From positions 763,001 through 827,000 of the forward strand of contig NZ_CP086380.1 in the NCBI RefSeq assembly GCF_020889625.1: 64,000 nucleotides of DNA, written 5' to 3'. Below are positions 35,886-48,343 of the stretch, piece by piece. Position 1 is the stretch's first letter. Each line of letters opens with the position of its first letter. The notes under the pieces were generated by a model, which worked only from the letters and a program-made list of their open reading frames with translations, was not told the DNA's origin and ran no database searches. Position numbers and translations under genes: made by a program. The DNA is from Deinococcus radiophilus. GTDB taxonomy: Bacteria; Deinococcota; Deinococci; Deinococcales; Deinococcaceae.

Positions 35886-36757
35886 TTCTCTACCTCCAGT
35901 TCAGCCACCCGCAGTTTGGCACTACGCGAACGAGGATTGCCTTGCAGCTCTTCATCATCAGCAGTGATGGGCCGTTTGGTCACAGGGGTCAGGCGTTGAC
36001 TGCTCAGCAGGAATCGTTTGACGATGCGGTCTTCCAGAGAGTGAAAGGAAATCACGGCCAACCGCCCGCCCGGAGCAAGCAGGGTTTCCGCAGCCTGCAG
36101 CCCATCACGCAGTGCGCCCAATTCATCGTTCACGGCAATCCGTAGGGCTTGGAAGGTCCGCCGTGCTGGGTGAATACCGCGCACGAATCCAGGATAGGCC
36201 CGCTTGACCAGATCGGCCAGCTGGGTGGTCGTCTCTATGGGAGCCTGGTTGCGAGCGGCCACGATGGCCCGTGCAATTCGGCGTGAATGTTTTTCCTCGC
36301 CGTATTCGAAGATCAGGGCGGCCAGCTCGGATTCTTCAAGATCATTGACCAAATCGGCGGCGCTGGGACCACCCTGGCTCATTCGCATATCCAGTGCTGC
36401 TTCGGAGTGGTAGGAAAATCCACGTGCCGCGTCGTCCAGTTGAAATGAGCTGACCCCGATATCTAACAGGATGCCGTCCACCTGGGTCACGCCAATGCGG
36501 CCTAGCAAAGACACCATGTCGCGGAAATTGCCCTGTACCGTCCGTAGACCACTCAGTCCTTCGGCGCCCACCCGGTTCAGGGCGTACGGGTCCTGATCGA
36601 TGCCGATTACTGAAGCGCCGCGTTCAAGCAACATGCGGGTGTGACCTGCGCCGCCCAGGGTACCGTCCACAATCAGTCGGCCCGGTGCAGGCTGAAGCGC
36701 GTCTAGCACCTGCTGGGGCAGTACGGGTTGATGGGTCAGGTCAGGGGTTTGGATCAT
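35882..36757 (-). CDS. rsmH: 16S rRNA (cytosine-1402-N4)-methyltransferase RsmH (MraW)
   Basis: Methylates C1402 in the ribosomal P site. It has 291 residues. SAM site VDGTLGGAGHTRMLLERG near 30, DGILLDIGVSSFQLDDAARG near 95, and C-terminal VISFHSLEDRIVKRFL near 235. Second gene of the mraZ-rsmH-ftsL-ftsI group. Confidence 0.96.
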   Translation of the reverse strand: MIQTPDLTHQPVLPQQVLDALQPAPGRLIVDGTLGGAGHTRMLLERGASVIGIDQDPYALNRVGAEGLSGLRTVQGNFRDMVSLLGRIGVTQVDGILLDIGVSSFQLDDAARGFSYHSEAALDMRMSQGGPSAADLVNDLEESELAALIFEYGEEKHSRRIARAIVAARNQAPIETTTQLADLVKRAYPGFVRGIHPARRTFQALRIAVNDELGALRDGLQAAETLLAPGGRLAVISFHSLEDRIVKRFLLSSQRLTPVTKRPITADDEELQGNPRSRSAKLRVAELEVEK

Positions 36758-36844
36758 GTTCAGGTCCGGTCAAAGTGAGGAAGAGTGGGAAGATGTGGAT
36801 TAAATTCAGCACAGAGGCGTGAGGAGAAGATGGGGCATAGGAGC

Positions 36845-37276
36845 TCAGACCACCAGCGAGCGGAGCAATTCGTTCGGTGGGGCGCTTTCAGTGAAGGTCT
36901 GGTCAATCGCCTCGGCCCAGCGCTCCGGGTTCCAGAGTTCCAGGCGACCCGGAGCGCCCACCACCACGGCCTGTGTATCCAGAGCTGCGAACTGGCGCAG
37001 TGGCCCAGGCACGGAAATACGTGACTGACCGTCCAAGCGGCCTTTGGAAGCTCCTGAGTAGAAGAACCGGACGAAGGAACGTGCGGGCGCGTCGGTAATA
37101 GGCAGACCTTCAAGTTGTTCCTCAATCCGCCGCCAGGCTGACAGCGGAAACAGGTAAAGGCAGCCCTCCATGCCGCGGGTCAGGATCAGACCGTCTTCTA
37201 CAAATTCACGGAAGCTGGGCGGCATGACCAGCCGGCCCTTGTCATCCAGATTGTAAGGGTATTCTCCAAACGGCAC
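36845..37276 (-). CDS. mraZ: Transcriptional regulator MraZ
   Basis: Ring-forming AbrB-like DNA-binding protein that controls its own division/cell-wall cluster. It has 143 residues from the GTG at 37276 (VPFGEYPYNLDDKGRLVMPP), which has GAGGAGC just before it. The frame is open further upstream to 37429 but without conservation. Two MraZ domains are seen, each with its DxKGR-like box (LDDKGRLVMP and LDGQSRISVP). Operator-like repeats lie about 100 bases upstream. Confidence 0.93.
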   Translation of the reverse strand: MPFGEYPYNLDDKGRLVMPPSFREFVEDGLILTRGMEGCLYLFPLSAWRRIEEQLEGLPITDAPARSFVRFFYSGASKGRLDGQSRISVPGPLRQFAALDTQAVVVGAPGRLELWNPERWAEAIDQTFTESAPPNELLRSLVV

Positions 37277-37372
37277 AGACGCTCCTCGGTCGGTCTGCCC
37301 TGGGTAGTCCCAGGCAGCAGCAGAGGCAGCCTGCCCCGGCTGCCGCCAGTGTAGCAGGCTATTTCCCCGAAT

Positions 37373-37482
37373 TACCACCAGTTCCCACCAACTTCCCACC
37401 ATCAATGTAAAAGAGGGCCTACCTCCCACCCATCCTCCACCTGCTGAACCAAAACAGATCTGGTCGGCAATCTACTTCCCAC
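37373..37482 (-). promoter_or_regulatory. MraZ-type operator repeats upstream of mraZ
   Basis: On the minus strand, GTGGGA occurs at 37477-37482, 37424-37429, 37394-37399 and 37383-37388, and a variant GTGGTA at 37373-37378. The last three are tandem at 11 and 10 bases. MraZ is known to bind tandem TGGGN repeats about 10 bases apart near its own promoter, so I read 37373-37399 as the core operator. A TTTTACAT stretch between the groups could hold the -10. Confidence 0.7.
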
Positions 37483-37505
37483 CTACCCTCTATGAAGAAG
37501 TAGCG

Positions 37506-38918
37506 TCAGCGCTTCAGCGCCGTATTCAGCCAGCCTGAAATCTGATGCAGGGCGGCTGGGTCCAGCGTGACTGATTGCTGAGCATATTCCGACGGCAGGC
37601 CGCTGCGGGCCGGTTGTAGTAAATGGTTCAGTCCGGGCAGTTCGCGGATCAGGTTGCCGGGCTGGGTCTCCAGCAGCTTCTGCATGAGGAGGTATCCAGC
37701 CGCCCGCGGCACTTGCAGGTCACGTTCCCCGAACAGGGCCAGAGTAGGAACTTGGTTCCGGCGCAGCGCCGGACGTGGATCATAGGTCACAAAGTCACGC
37801 AGATACGGCGACTGCACGAAGGGGCGCGAGTGAAGCCAAGCTTGCTCCACCTCGCTGCCAGACAGGTCGGTGTGATCTGGGCGCAGGGCCTGTCCGGCCA
37901 GGGCCTGGCGCTGCAACGCGGCCCTTGCCTCGATCTGCGTAAGGTTCAGTCCACTGGCGTTCAGTTGGGCACGCAATTGCTGGTCCAGCAGTTCGGCTCC
38001 TGTCACCGCTGGCCCAGTGAGGAGCACCAAGTAGGCGGGCGCAGGCTGAAGCTGCTGCGCCGCCATGACCGCCAGTGAACTGCCCTCGGAGTGACCGATC
38101 AACCCCACTTGCCCGGCGCGAACCGCAGGATGATGCCGCAAGAAGGTCACGGCCTGCACCAGATCACCGCTCAGATCACGGTAGCGGCTGGCATAGAGGT
38201 CGCCGCCCGAACCGCCGGTGCCCCGGTCGTCCAGCCGCAGCACGGCGTAGCCCTGGCGCGTCAAGTGATCGGCCAGCACCAGAAAAGGGCGGTGGCCGTG
38301 CAGGGTAGAGTCGCGGTCCTGCGGGCCACTGCCACTGACCAGCAGCGCGGCGGGAAAAGGCCCCTGGCCTGCGGGCAAAGTCAGCGTGCCACGCAGGGGC
38401 ACCGCCCCCTGCCCCAGCACGGTGACCTCCTGCGTGCGGTAGGGCAGCGGTGGGCGCGGTTCCTGGGGCCGCGCTGGCAGCGTGACCCGGCCCGGCCATA
38501 GGGTAACAGGGGCGCGGTAAGCTCCCTGGCTGAAACTGCCCTGCAAGATGCTGGCGCGGCCCTGGCCTGTGCGCTTGAGGGTCAGGGTCGGTTGCCCAGG
38601 CCAGCGACTCAGCTGCACCCGCAGCCCATCCGAGTCGCCAGATTTGGTGAGGGCGGCCAACTGTCCACGTACGCCCTGATCCGGGAGCCACAGTTCAGCT
38701 TGCCGGGTGCCAACGGGGGGTTGATCAGAGCGCAGCGTGAGACCCAGCGGCACTTCTCGCTCGCCCTGTCTGATCCAGCCATGCCATTCCTCGGTGGCTG
38801 CTGCAGTTGGAGAGGCAGCCAATGCGGGTGGACGGGCTGGCACCGGCATACTGGTGGACAGCATGGCCGGGGCCGCTGCGGGCAGCAGCAGGGTCAGAGC
38901 AAGAAGCAAACTGGGCAT
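37506..38918 (-). CDS. Secreted alpha/beta hydrolase
   Basis: It has 470 residues with an N-terminal signal peptide (LLLALTLLLPAAAPAML). A beta-rich N-terminal domain of about 150 residues precedes an alpha/beta-hydrolase domain. The nucleophile elbow is GLIGHSEGSSLAV near 270, the acid is probably Asp in ALFGERDLQVP near 390, and the His is in LPGLNHLLQP near 430. The oxyanion loop is LLVSGSGPQDRDST. Likely an esterase or peptidase of the periplasm; the substrate cannot be told. Confidence 0.85.
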   Translation of the reverse strand: MPSLLLALTLLLPAAAPAMLSTSMPVPARPPALAASPTAAATEEWHGWIRQGEREVPLGLTLRSDQPPVGTRQAELWLPDQGVRGQLAALTKSGDSDGLRVQLSRWPGQPTLTLKRTGQGRASILQGSFSQGAYRAPVTLWPGRVTLPARPQEPRPPLPYRTQEVTVLGQGAVPLRGTLTLPAGQGPFPAALLVSGSGPQDRDSTLHGHRPFLVLADHLTRQGYAVLRLDDRGTGGSGGDLYASRYRDLSGDLVQAVTFLRHHPAVRAGQVGLIGHSEGSSLAVMAAQQLQPAPAYLVLLTGPAVTGAELLDQQLRAQLNASGLNLTQIEARAALQRQALAGQALRPDHTDLSGSEVEQAWLHSRPFVQSPYLRDFVTYDPRPALRRNQVPTLALFGERDLQVPRAAGYLLMQKLLETQPGNLIRELPGLNHLLQPARSGLPSEYAQQSVTLDPAALHQISGWLNTALKR

Positions 38919-39091
38919 GGTCGGGGCATCCTCAAGGCTGCGATAGAAGCAGCCAGACAGCGCAGTCTAGACCATACGGCGGGGAAGCGGCCATGAGAGA
39001 GGGTTCACTTCTGACGGGACTGAAGTTGAAGGACTTGGCTTCCACCCCCTTCAACCCATGTGGCCCGTCAGACTTCCCCGTAGGTGTTCTT

Positions 39092-40291
39092 CTATTGCAG
39101 GGCCGCACTGAGGCGGCTCAACGCTTCACGCAGCACGGGGCGCGAGGTGGCGAAGTTCAGCCGCACAAAGCCTTGCAGGGTGCTTCCCTCTTCCGGAATG
39201 GTAAAGGTCGTGCCATCGTTCAGGGCCACACCACGTTCAATCAAGTAGGTTTGCATCCGGGCCGCCTGGGGGTGCTGGTGCAGGTCCAGCCAGGCCAGGT
39301 AGGTGGCTTCCGGGGCCGTAAAGCGGACCAGCGGCTCAGATTCGGCCCACTCACGGACCAGTTCGCGGTTGCCATGCAGGTAGTCCATCACTTCTTCGCG
39401 CCAGGGTTGGGCATGGGTCAGGGCCAGTTCCCAGGCGCTGGCATTGTAGGCTCCCAGGTGGCCGACCAGCCCGCCCACTGCGGCTTGTATCCGCTCCAGC
39501 AGCTCGGGATTGCGGCTGATCATGGCACCCGCAGCAATGCCCGCCAGGTTGTAGGCCTTGCCGGGGCCAGTCAGCACTACGGTCCGGTCAGCGGCATCTG
39601 GCTCGGAGGCCATGCTGCGGAACTCTGGCGCACCGGGGTAGCACAGATCGGCGTGCAACTCGTCCGAGCAGATGGTCAGGTCATGCCGCTTGGCGACCTG
39701 GGCCAGCTGGCGGCGTTCCTCGTCCGTCCAGATTCGCCCGGTGGGGTTGTGGGGATGGCACAGCAGCATGAGGCGGGTCTGGGGCGTGATGGCCGCTTCC
39801 AGCGCGTCCCAGTCGATCTGCCAGCCTGCGTCGGTGTGGACCAGCGGCGCACTTTTCCACACCCGCCCTTGCTTCTGCACCGAGTGGTGGAACGGCGGGT
39901 AGGTGGGCGTCAGGGCCACCACTTCTTCGCCGGGTTGGGTAAAGGCGGCGACGGCGGCGTACAACCCCTGCACCACCGAAGGAATCAAGGTGATCTGCTG
40001 ACCAAGCAGGCCCGGCACGCCCTCCTGGGCCAGTTTCTGGATCAGCAGTTGGCGCAGGGGAATGTCGGGGCTTTCGGTGTTCGCGTAGCCCATCGGCTGT
40101 TCCAGACGGTCTTGCAGCGCGGCTTTGAGCTCGTCGGAGATGGGCAGGTCCATATCGGCCACCCACAGAGGCAGGGCGTGTTCGGGGTAGGTGCTCCACT
40201 TCACGCTGACGGGGTGCCGCAGCTGCTCTTCGGTCAATGAGTCGAAGCGGTGCGGCTCTGGCGAAAATCCGGGTTGTGGGTCAGAAGTCAT
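39092..40291 (-). CDS. MalY/PatB-type PLP-dependent cystathionine beta-lyase/aminotransferase
   Basis: Fold-type I PLP enzyme of 399 residues starting MTSDPQPGFSPEPHRFDSL. Family marks: LPLWVADMDLPIS, then LCHPHNPTGRIW near 175, SDELHADLCYPG near 210 and the PLP lysine in GPGKAYNLAGIAAG near 243. C-S beta-lyase activity is usual for this group. The ATG has TATCAT six bases before it, a leaderless layout. The gene is divergent from mtnN, and both act near sulfur-amino-acid recycling. Confidence 0.88.
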   Translation of the reverse strand: MTSDPQPGFSPEPHRFDSLTEEQLRHPVSVKWSTYPEHALPLWVADMDLPISDELKAALQDRLEQPMGYANTESPDIPLRQLLIQKLAQEGVPGLLGQQITLIPSVVQGLYAAVAAFTQPGEEVVALTPTYPPFHHSVQKQGRVWKSAPLVHTDAGWQIDWDALEAAITPQTRLMLLCHPHNPTGRIWTDEERRQLAQVAKRHDLTICSDELHADLCYPGAPEFRSMASEPDAADRTVVLTGPGKAYNLAGIAAGAMISRNPELLERIQAAVGGLVGHLGAYNASAWELALTHAQPWREEVMDYLHGNRELVREWAESEPLVRFTAPEATYLAWLDLHQHPQAARMQTYLIERGVALNDGTTFTIPEEGSTLQGFVRLNFATSRPVLREALSRLSAALQ

Positions 40292-40297
40292 GGGGAC

Positions 40298-40303
40298 ATG
40301 ATA
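40298..40303 (-). promoter_or_regulatory. -10 box (TATCAT) of the MalY-type gene, leaderless layout
   Basis: On the minus strand TATCAT ends six bases before the ATG at 40291. Confidence 0.45.
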
Positions 40304-40450
40304 TGGATTGGCCTGAGGATGAAAGGAAGACAGCCACTGGTTGGAAAGAGGGTGGGTGGTGTAAAGGCTCAAGCCATGCGCGCAGAAGCGGGCCAACGGA
40401 TTTGCCTGGCGGCTTGCTGCGGTCGCATCTGTCCTGCCAGGACCATCCGT

Positions 40451-40456
40451 TACACT
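40451..40456 (+). promoter_or_regulatory. -10 box (TACACT) of mtnN, leaderless layout
   Basis: TACACT ends seven bases before the mtnN ATG. Confidence 0.5.
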
Positions 40457-40463
40457 GATCCGC

Positions 40464-41177
40464 ATGATTACGATCATCGGTGCCATGGACGAAGAAATCA
40501 GTTTGCTGCGCGGGCTTCTTACAGGCCGGACTGAAGAAAACATCCTGGGCGTGACCGTCTACAAAGGCGAGCTGGATGGGGTGCCGGTGATGCTCAGCCA
40601 GGGTGGCATTGGCAAGGTGAACGCGGCCAAGACCGCCACCATCTTGCTGCTTCAAGGGGCCAGCAGCGTGATTTTCACGGGCGTGGCTGGCGGCGTGCAT
40701 CCATCTCTGAAGGTGGGCGATCTGGTGGTGAGCACCGATCTGGTGCAGCACGACGTAGACGTGACGCCATTGGGCTACGCGGTGGGGACCATTCCCGGCG
40801 AGGGCGCGACCTGGGCGGCCGATGCACACTTGCGCGAGGTGGCCCTGGCCGCCGCCGAAGCGGTGAGCGGCGTCCAGGTCTATGAGGGCCGGGTCGCCAG
40901 TGGAGACCAGTTCATCGCGTCGGTGGCAGGCTCACAGGGCCTGCATGATCGCTACCAGGCATACTGCGCGGAGATGGAGGGCGCGGCAGTAGCCCAAGTC
41001 TGTGCTTCGGCGGGCGTGCCTTTCGTGGTGATCCGGGCCATCAGCGATACGGCGGACCACGCAGCCAACGTGGACTACCGTTCGTTCTTCCCACAGGTGG
41101 CCCAACACGCCGGGGCCCTGGTGCGCGGCATGGTCAGGCAGTTGGCCGCTGAGCCGCACACCGCGCGTGGGCACTGA
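40464..41177 (+). CDS. mtnN: 5'-methylthioadenosine/S-adenosylhomocysteine nucleosidase
   Basis: Cleaves MTA and SAH to adenine plus the thio-ribose product, recycling SAM by-products. It has 237 residues starting [19 protein letters not shown]. The purine site includes [19 protein letters not shown] near 72. The catalytic end is [13 protein letters not shown] near 172 and IRAISDTAD with the catalytic Asp near 195. Overlaps the following pseudouridine synthase by 11 bases. Confidence 0.96.
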   Translation: MITIIGAMDEEISLLRGLLTGRTEENILGVTVYKGELDGVPVMLSQGGIGKVNAAKTATILLLQGASSVIFTGVAGGVHPSLKVGDLVVSTDLVQHDVDVTPLGYAVGTIPGEGATWAADAHLREVALAAAEAVSGVQVYEGRVASGDQFIASVAGSQGLHDRYQAYCAEMEGAAVAQVCASAGVPFVVIRAISDTADHAANVDYRSFFPQVAQHAGALVRGMVRQLAAEPHTARGH

Positions 41178-41934
41178 GCCGGGGGCGAACCTGCCCCGCC
41201 CCTTGCTGGAGCACCCCGACTTTTATGCCCTGCACAAGCCCGCCGGCTGGCTGACCCATCCAGTCCGGTCGCACGGTTCTGCCCGCGCTCCTGATTTGGT
41301 GAGTTACTGGCAGGGTCAGACAGGTGAGTCGGGTCTGGGACCGCCGCACCGTCTGGACCGGGAAACTTCAGGGACGATCTTGCTCAGCCGCGACCCCGAG
41401 TCGGCGCGGCGCTTTTTCGTGCTGTTCCGGCAACAGTTGGTCAGTAAGACCTATCTCGCCATCGTCCAGGGTGAACCCCGCTGGGCCGAGCAGGAATTGG
41501 ACGCCCCACTAGGCGAACTGGGCCTGGGTGGCGGCAACCGCGTGATCATGCGTCAGGGCGTGATTCCAGATGGCAAGCCCGCTGTTACCCGGTTGCGCGT
41601 TCTGGAACGTCGCGCCGGACACGCGCTGATTGAAGCCCGCCCCCGCACTGGGCGGCTGCACCAGATTCGCGCCCACCTTTACCACCTTGGCCTGCCACTG
41701 GTGGGAGACAAAATCTATGGCACTGACCCGGACGCCTTCTTGGAGTTCCGAGAGACGGGGCAGACCCCGGAGTTGACCCGCCGCCTGGGCCTGCCCCGTC
41801 AAGCGCTTCACGCTGCCGCCCTGCACTTCCCCTGGGACGGAGCGCAGGTGCGTGTCCGTGATTCATTGCCGGGCGATATGCAGGGCTTCTGGGATGGTTT
41901 GGCAGAGACTTCGTTGCAGCGGGCTGGGGGCTGA
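41167..41934 (+). CDS. RluA-family RNA pseudouridine synthase
   Basis: Isomerises uridine to pseudouridine in rRNA or tRNA. It has 255 residues. The N-terminus [13 protein letters not shown] and the catalytic [18 protein letters not shown] near 58-75 (Asp in RLD) are diagnostic, with [11 protein letters not shown] and [12 protein letters not shown] near 160. No S4 domain, so the short RluA/TruC-like form. The start is GTG inside the end of mtnN. The target site cannot be deduced. Confidence 0.9.
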   Translation: MGTEPGANLPRPLLEHPDFYALHKPAGWLTHPVRSHGSARAPDLVSYWQGQTGESGLGPPHRLDRETSGTILLSRDPESARRFFVLFRQQLVSKTYLAIVQGEPRWAEQELDAPLGELGLGGGNRVIMRQGVIPDGKPAVTRLRVLERRAGHALIEARPRTGRLHQIRAHLYHLGLPLVGDKIYGTDPDAFLEFRETGQTPELTRRLGLPRQALHAAALHFPWDGAQVRVRDSLPGDMQGFWDGLAETSLQRAGG

Positions 41935-42020
41935 CCGTGCATTGCAGGCATTCCATGTCGCTCAGCCCTTGGCCTTCGAGACAATAAATTGCCCTGACCG
42001 AACGCCCGGAATCAGACTGC

Positions 42021-42026
42021 TACAAT
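42021..42026 (+). promoter_or_regulatory. -10 box (TACAAT) of the FemX-like gene, leaderless layout
   Basis: TACAAT ends seven bases before the GTG start. Confidence 0.5.
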
Positions 42027-42033
42027 CGGCCCT

Positions 42034-43098
<1,065 letters not shown>

Positions 43099-43153
43099 GG
43101 GCCCGTAAAGCAACCGTAAGTAAGATCACATGCGCCGCAGCCTGTCTGCCCAG

Positions 43154-43159
43154 TAAGCT
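43154..43159 (+). promoter_or_regulatory. -10 box (TAAGCT) of the 165-residue membrane protein gene, leaderless layout
   Basis: TAAGCT ends seven bases before the ATG at 43167. Confidence 0.4.
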
Positions 43160-43166
43160 GACAGGC

Positions 43167-43664
43167 ATGTCTGATATGTATGAATTGCTGTTGACGCTGC
43201 ACAGCTGGGTGCGCTGGCTGGTTCTGCTGACGGGTCTCTGGGCCCTGGCGAACGCTTTTACGGGCGTGCGGGCACATGGCCCGCTAATCTCCCGCGCTCC
43301 CTTTACAGCCTTTATGGGCAGTGTCCACCTGCAACTGTTGCTGGGCCTGGCACTGTTCGCCATCATGGGCATGAGCGGTGCAGCGCCCTTCTCGGAGCCT
43401 GCTGCTCCCCGCTCCAGCTTCGGCTGGGAACACCTGGGCCTGGGCCTTTTGACTGCCGTGTTTGCCACCATGGCGAATGCGACCACCAAACGCGCCGCAG
43501 TCCCCCTGGCCGAAACGGCGGTGCAAGGGGGCCAGGTGGTATCACCTAACAGCAACGAGCAACAACTCTGGCGCAGTGCCCTACTGTGGACGGTCCTGGC
43601 CTGGATTCCGCTGCTGCTGCTGATTCCCTGGTGGCGTCCCGCCCTGCGGATGTTCGGCGCGTAA
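43167..43664 (+). CDS. Four-helix membrane protein, function unknown
   Basis: It has 165 residues. It starts MYELLLTLHSWVRWLVLLTG, then three more hydrophobic segments (HLQLLLGLALFAIMG, HLGLGLLTAVFATMANA, LLWTVLAWIPLLLLIPWW). His residues in helices 1-3 (LHSW, VHLQ, EHLG) are placed as in small cytochrome-b-like membrane proteins, but haem binding is only a possibility. Stands alone, followed by a bidirectional terminator. Confidence 0.7.
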   Translation: MSDMYELLLTLHSWVRWLVLLTGLWALANAFTGVRAHGPLISRAPFTAFMGSVHLQLLLGLALFAIMGMSGAAPFSEPAAPRSSFGWEHLGLGLLTAVFATMANATTKRAAVPLAETAVQGGQVVSPNSNEQQLWRSALLWTVLAWIPLLLLIPWWRPALRMFGA

Positions 43665-43674
43665 GAACAGAAAG

Positions 43675-43710
43675 CAAAAACCCCCGCTGAAATGGCGGGG
43701 GGCTTTTAAA
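43675..43710. terminator. Bidirectional terminator between convergent genes
   Basis: Stem CCCCCGC/GCGGGGG with an A5 tract before it and CTTTTAA behind it, serving both the plus-strand membrane gene and the minus-strand lipoprotein gene. Confidence 0.8.
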
Positions 43711-43718
43711 CTTGTAAC

Positions 43719-44231
43719 TTACAGGACAGCGCAGCTGTCAACGACTGGGAAGACAAACTGCGAGTAGTTGGGCTCACTGATAACAGAGCCGTTGGCATTC
43801 AAGGTGCGGACACCCATGTTGGTGAAGCCAAGGACATTCACATTCTTAACGGGTTTCGGATTTACAACGATAGCCTGGGCTTCCAGATCAAGAGGTGCCA
43901 TTCTTGGGTCGAAGGCAAAAGTAACACGGGTTTTGCCATCTGCATCAGCTTTGTAGGGGCCAAAGTTCTTAACTTCGCCTTCTTTGAGGCCTTTGGCAGA
44001 GATGAAAAAGCGATCAACACCGGGAGCCGTATCCACAGTCACCTCAACACCAGTACGCAAGTTGTCGCAAATCAGATAAGTACCAGCATTCAGGGACTTG
44101 CTGCCGTTGTCATATGTCACCTTTTCCGACAGACGGAAATCGGTGCGGGGTGGAGTCTCGGTGCTAACACTGCCACCACAGCTTGCCAGTACGCCAGTCA
44201 ATCCCAGGGCCATCAATGCAATTTTTTTCAT
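43719..44231 (-). CDS. Hypothetical lipoprotein
   Basis: It has 170 residues from the ATG at 44231: a lipoprotein signal (MKKIALMALGLTGVLASCGG, lipobox LASC) and then a beta-rich domain with two further Cys (YLICDNL and VVDSCAVL). TATGCT lies six bases before the ATG, supporting this start over the in-frame one at 44276. Slightly lower GC than its neighbours. No family recognised. Confidence 0.75.
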   Translation of the reverse strand: MKKIALMALGLTGVLASCGGSVSTETPPRTDFRLSEKVTYDNGSKSLNAGTYLICDNLRTGVEVTVDTAPGVDRFFISAKGLKEGEVKNFGPYKADADGKTRVTFAFDPRMAPLDLEAQAIVVNPKPVKNVNVLGFTNMGVRTLNANGSVISEPNYSQFVFPVVDSCAVL

Positions 44232-44237
44232 GCCTTC

Positions 44238-44243
44238 AGCATA
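44238..44243 (-). promoter_or_regulatory. -10 box (TATGCT) of the lipoprotein gene, leaderless layout
   Basis: On the minus strand TATGCT ends six bases before the ATG at 44231. Confidence 0.5.
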
Positions 44244-44360
44244 AACGCTGAAACTGACCTGAATGTGATGAGGCATTTAAAGTCTATGAGGAATTCTCAA
44301 ATGTGAGAGGTGCTGCGGTTGGTTCATCTCCCGTCAGCCAGCGGGGTTTAAGGTGGGAGC

Positions 44361-44882
44361 ATGATGAAAGCCTTGCCCGTGACCCTGGCCGCTGCCGGAC
44401 TGTTGATGAGTGGCTGCACGGTGGTCGGTGGTTCGCTCAGCCCATATACGCCGCTCGAAGCGCAGTACAGCGGCACCTACGAGGGCCAGTTGCAGGGGCG
44501 CGTGACTGGAACCTCGGCGGCGCGGCTGGTGCTGAGTGTGTCTGAAGCGGACCGGACAGCAGCGGGCGTGCTGACCAACCTCCGCAGCAACAAGTCCTAC
44601 ACCTTCAGCGGCGAATTCATTCCGGTGGGGGAGGCGGGATCGCTCAGCGCCCGACTGTACGAGCGCGGCAACCGCCACGCTGCCAATCTGACAGCCAATT
44701 TGTCTCTGAATGACGGTACGCCGCGCCTGGAAGGGCAGGTCCGCACGGTATTGCTGGGCCAGGAACTGCTGAACTTCGACGTGGTGCTGAACAAGGTGAG
44801 CGCGGCAGGACCTGCAACGACGGCACCTGCTCCCGCTCAAGCGGCCCCACCCCTCCGCCTGCCCTGGCTCCAGGGCCAATAG
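44361..44882 (+). CDS. Hypothetical lipoprotein
   Basis: It has 173 residues. Lipoprotein signal MMKALPVTLAAAGLLMSGCT (lipobox LMSGC) is followed by a beta-rich domain (YSGTYEGQLQGRVTGTSAAR...) and an Ala/Pro-rich C-terminal tail. TAAGGT lies six bases before the ATG with GGGAG between, so leader and start are ambiguous. Function unknown. Confidence 0.72.
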   Translation: MMKALPVTLAAAGLLMSGCTVVGGSLSPYTPLEAQYSGTYEGQLQGRVTGTSAARLVLSVSEADRTAAGVLTNLRSNKSYTFSGEFIPVGEAGSLSARLYERGNRHAANLTANLSLNDGTPRLEGQVRTVLLGQELLNFDVVLNKVSAAGPATTAPAPAQAAPPLRLPWLQGQ

Positions 44883-45044
44883 GATAGATGCCAGCGCGGC
44901 GAGTCCGCTTTGCCCAGGACACGGCTCTCTTTCTCCCTCTTGCGCTGTGGGACGCGCTAACATGTTTCCTTGCCGGCGGCGCGTAGCCTGCGCCCGCCCA
45001 AGCCGAGGGCCCTGGAATCCCTCCGGTCAGCCCCAGGAGGAACG

Positions 45045-46424
<1,380 letters not shown>

Positions 46425-46460
46425 CGGTAGATGTGCCGCTCTGGGCAGCAAGCAGACAAG

Positions 46461-46503
46461 CAAAAAGGCAAGCGACATATCTACAGTCGCTTGCCTTTTT
46501 TGT
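46461..46503. terminator. Bidirectional terminator between miaB and pckA
   Basis: Long stem AAAAAGGCAAGCGAC/GTCGCTTGCCTTTTT with a nine-base loop between convergent genes; U-rich on both strands. Confidence 0.9.
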
Positions 46504-46528
46504 TAGGGTTTGGCGCTCAGCCTATGGC

Positions 46529-48109
<1,581 letters not shown>

Positions 48110-48216
48110 AGCATCCTCCAGTTGTTCAGTCGGTGAATTGTGGGCCGGCCACAGACGGCAGACTGACAGACCGTGTGGGCGCAGCCCCGCAGTTGGACCG
48201 ATGAACGGATGAACCT

Positions 48217-48245
48217 ATTGTGACGCAACTGTATTCAGATGACAA
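48217..48245 (-). promoter_or_regulatory. Promoter of pckA
   Basis: On the minus strand TTGTCA (48240-48245), 17 bases, then CACAAT (48217-48222), giving a leader of about 100 bases. No catabolite-type operator was convincing. Confidence 0.55.
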
Positions 48246-48294
48246 ATACTTTCTGCCACTGCGCGTTTTTTGGTTCAGGGTCCAACGAATAGGG

Positions 48295-48320
48295 AAAAAC
48301 CCCGCCAGAGAGGCGAGGTT
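48295..48320 (-). terminator. Terminator after the helical membrane protein gene
   Basis: On the minus strand CCTCGCC/GGCGGGG with a TCTCT loop, followed by TTTTT (48295-48299). Confidence 0.8.
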
Positions 48321-48343
48321 CTTAGCGGGTAAGGTTGACTGAC

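Noticed and set aside
38807..40240. 477-codon open frame on the plus strand
   Set aside because: It runs opposite the secreted hydrolase N-terminus and the MalY-type gene, which both have full family motifs; it has no motif of its own and arises from high GC.
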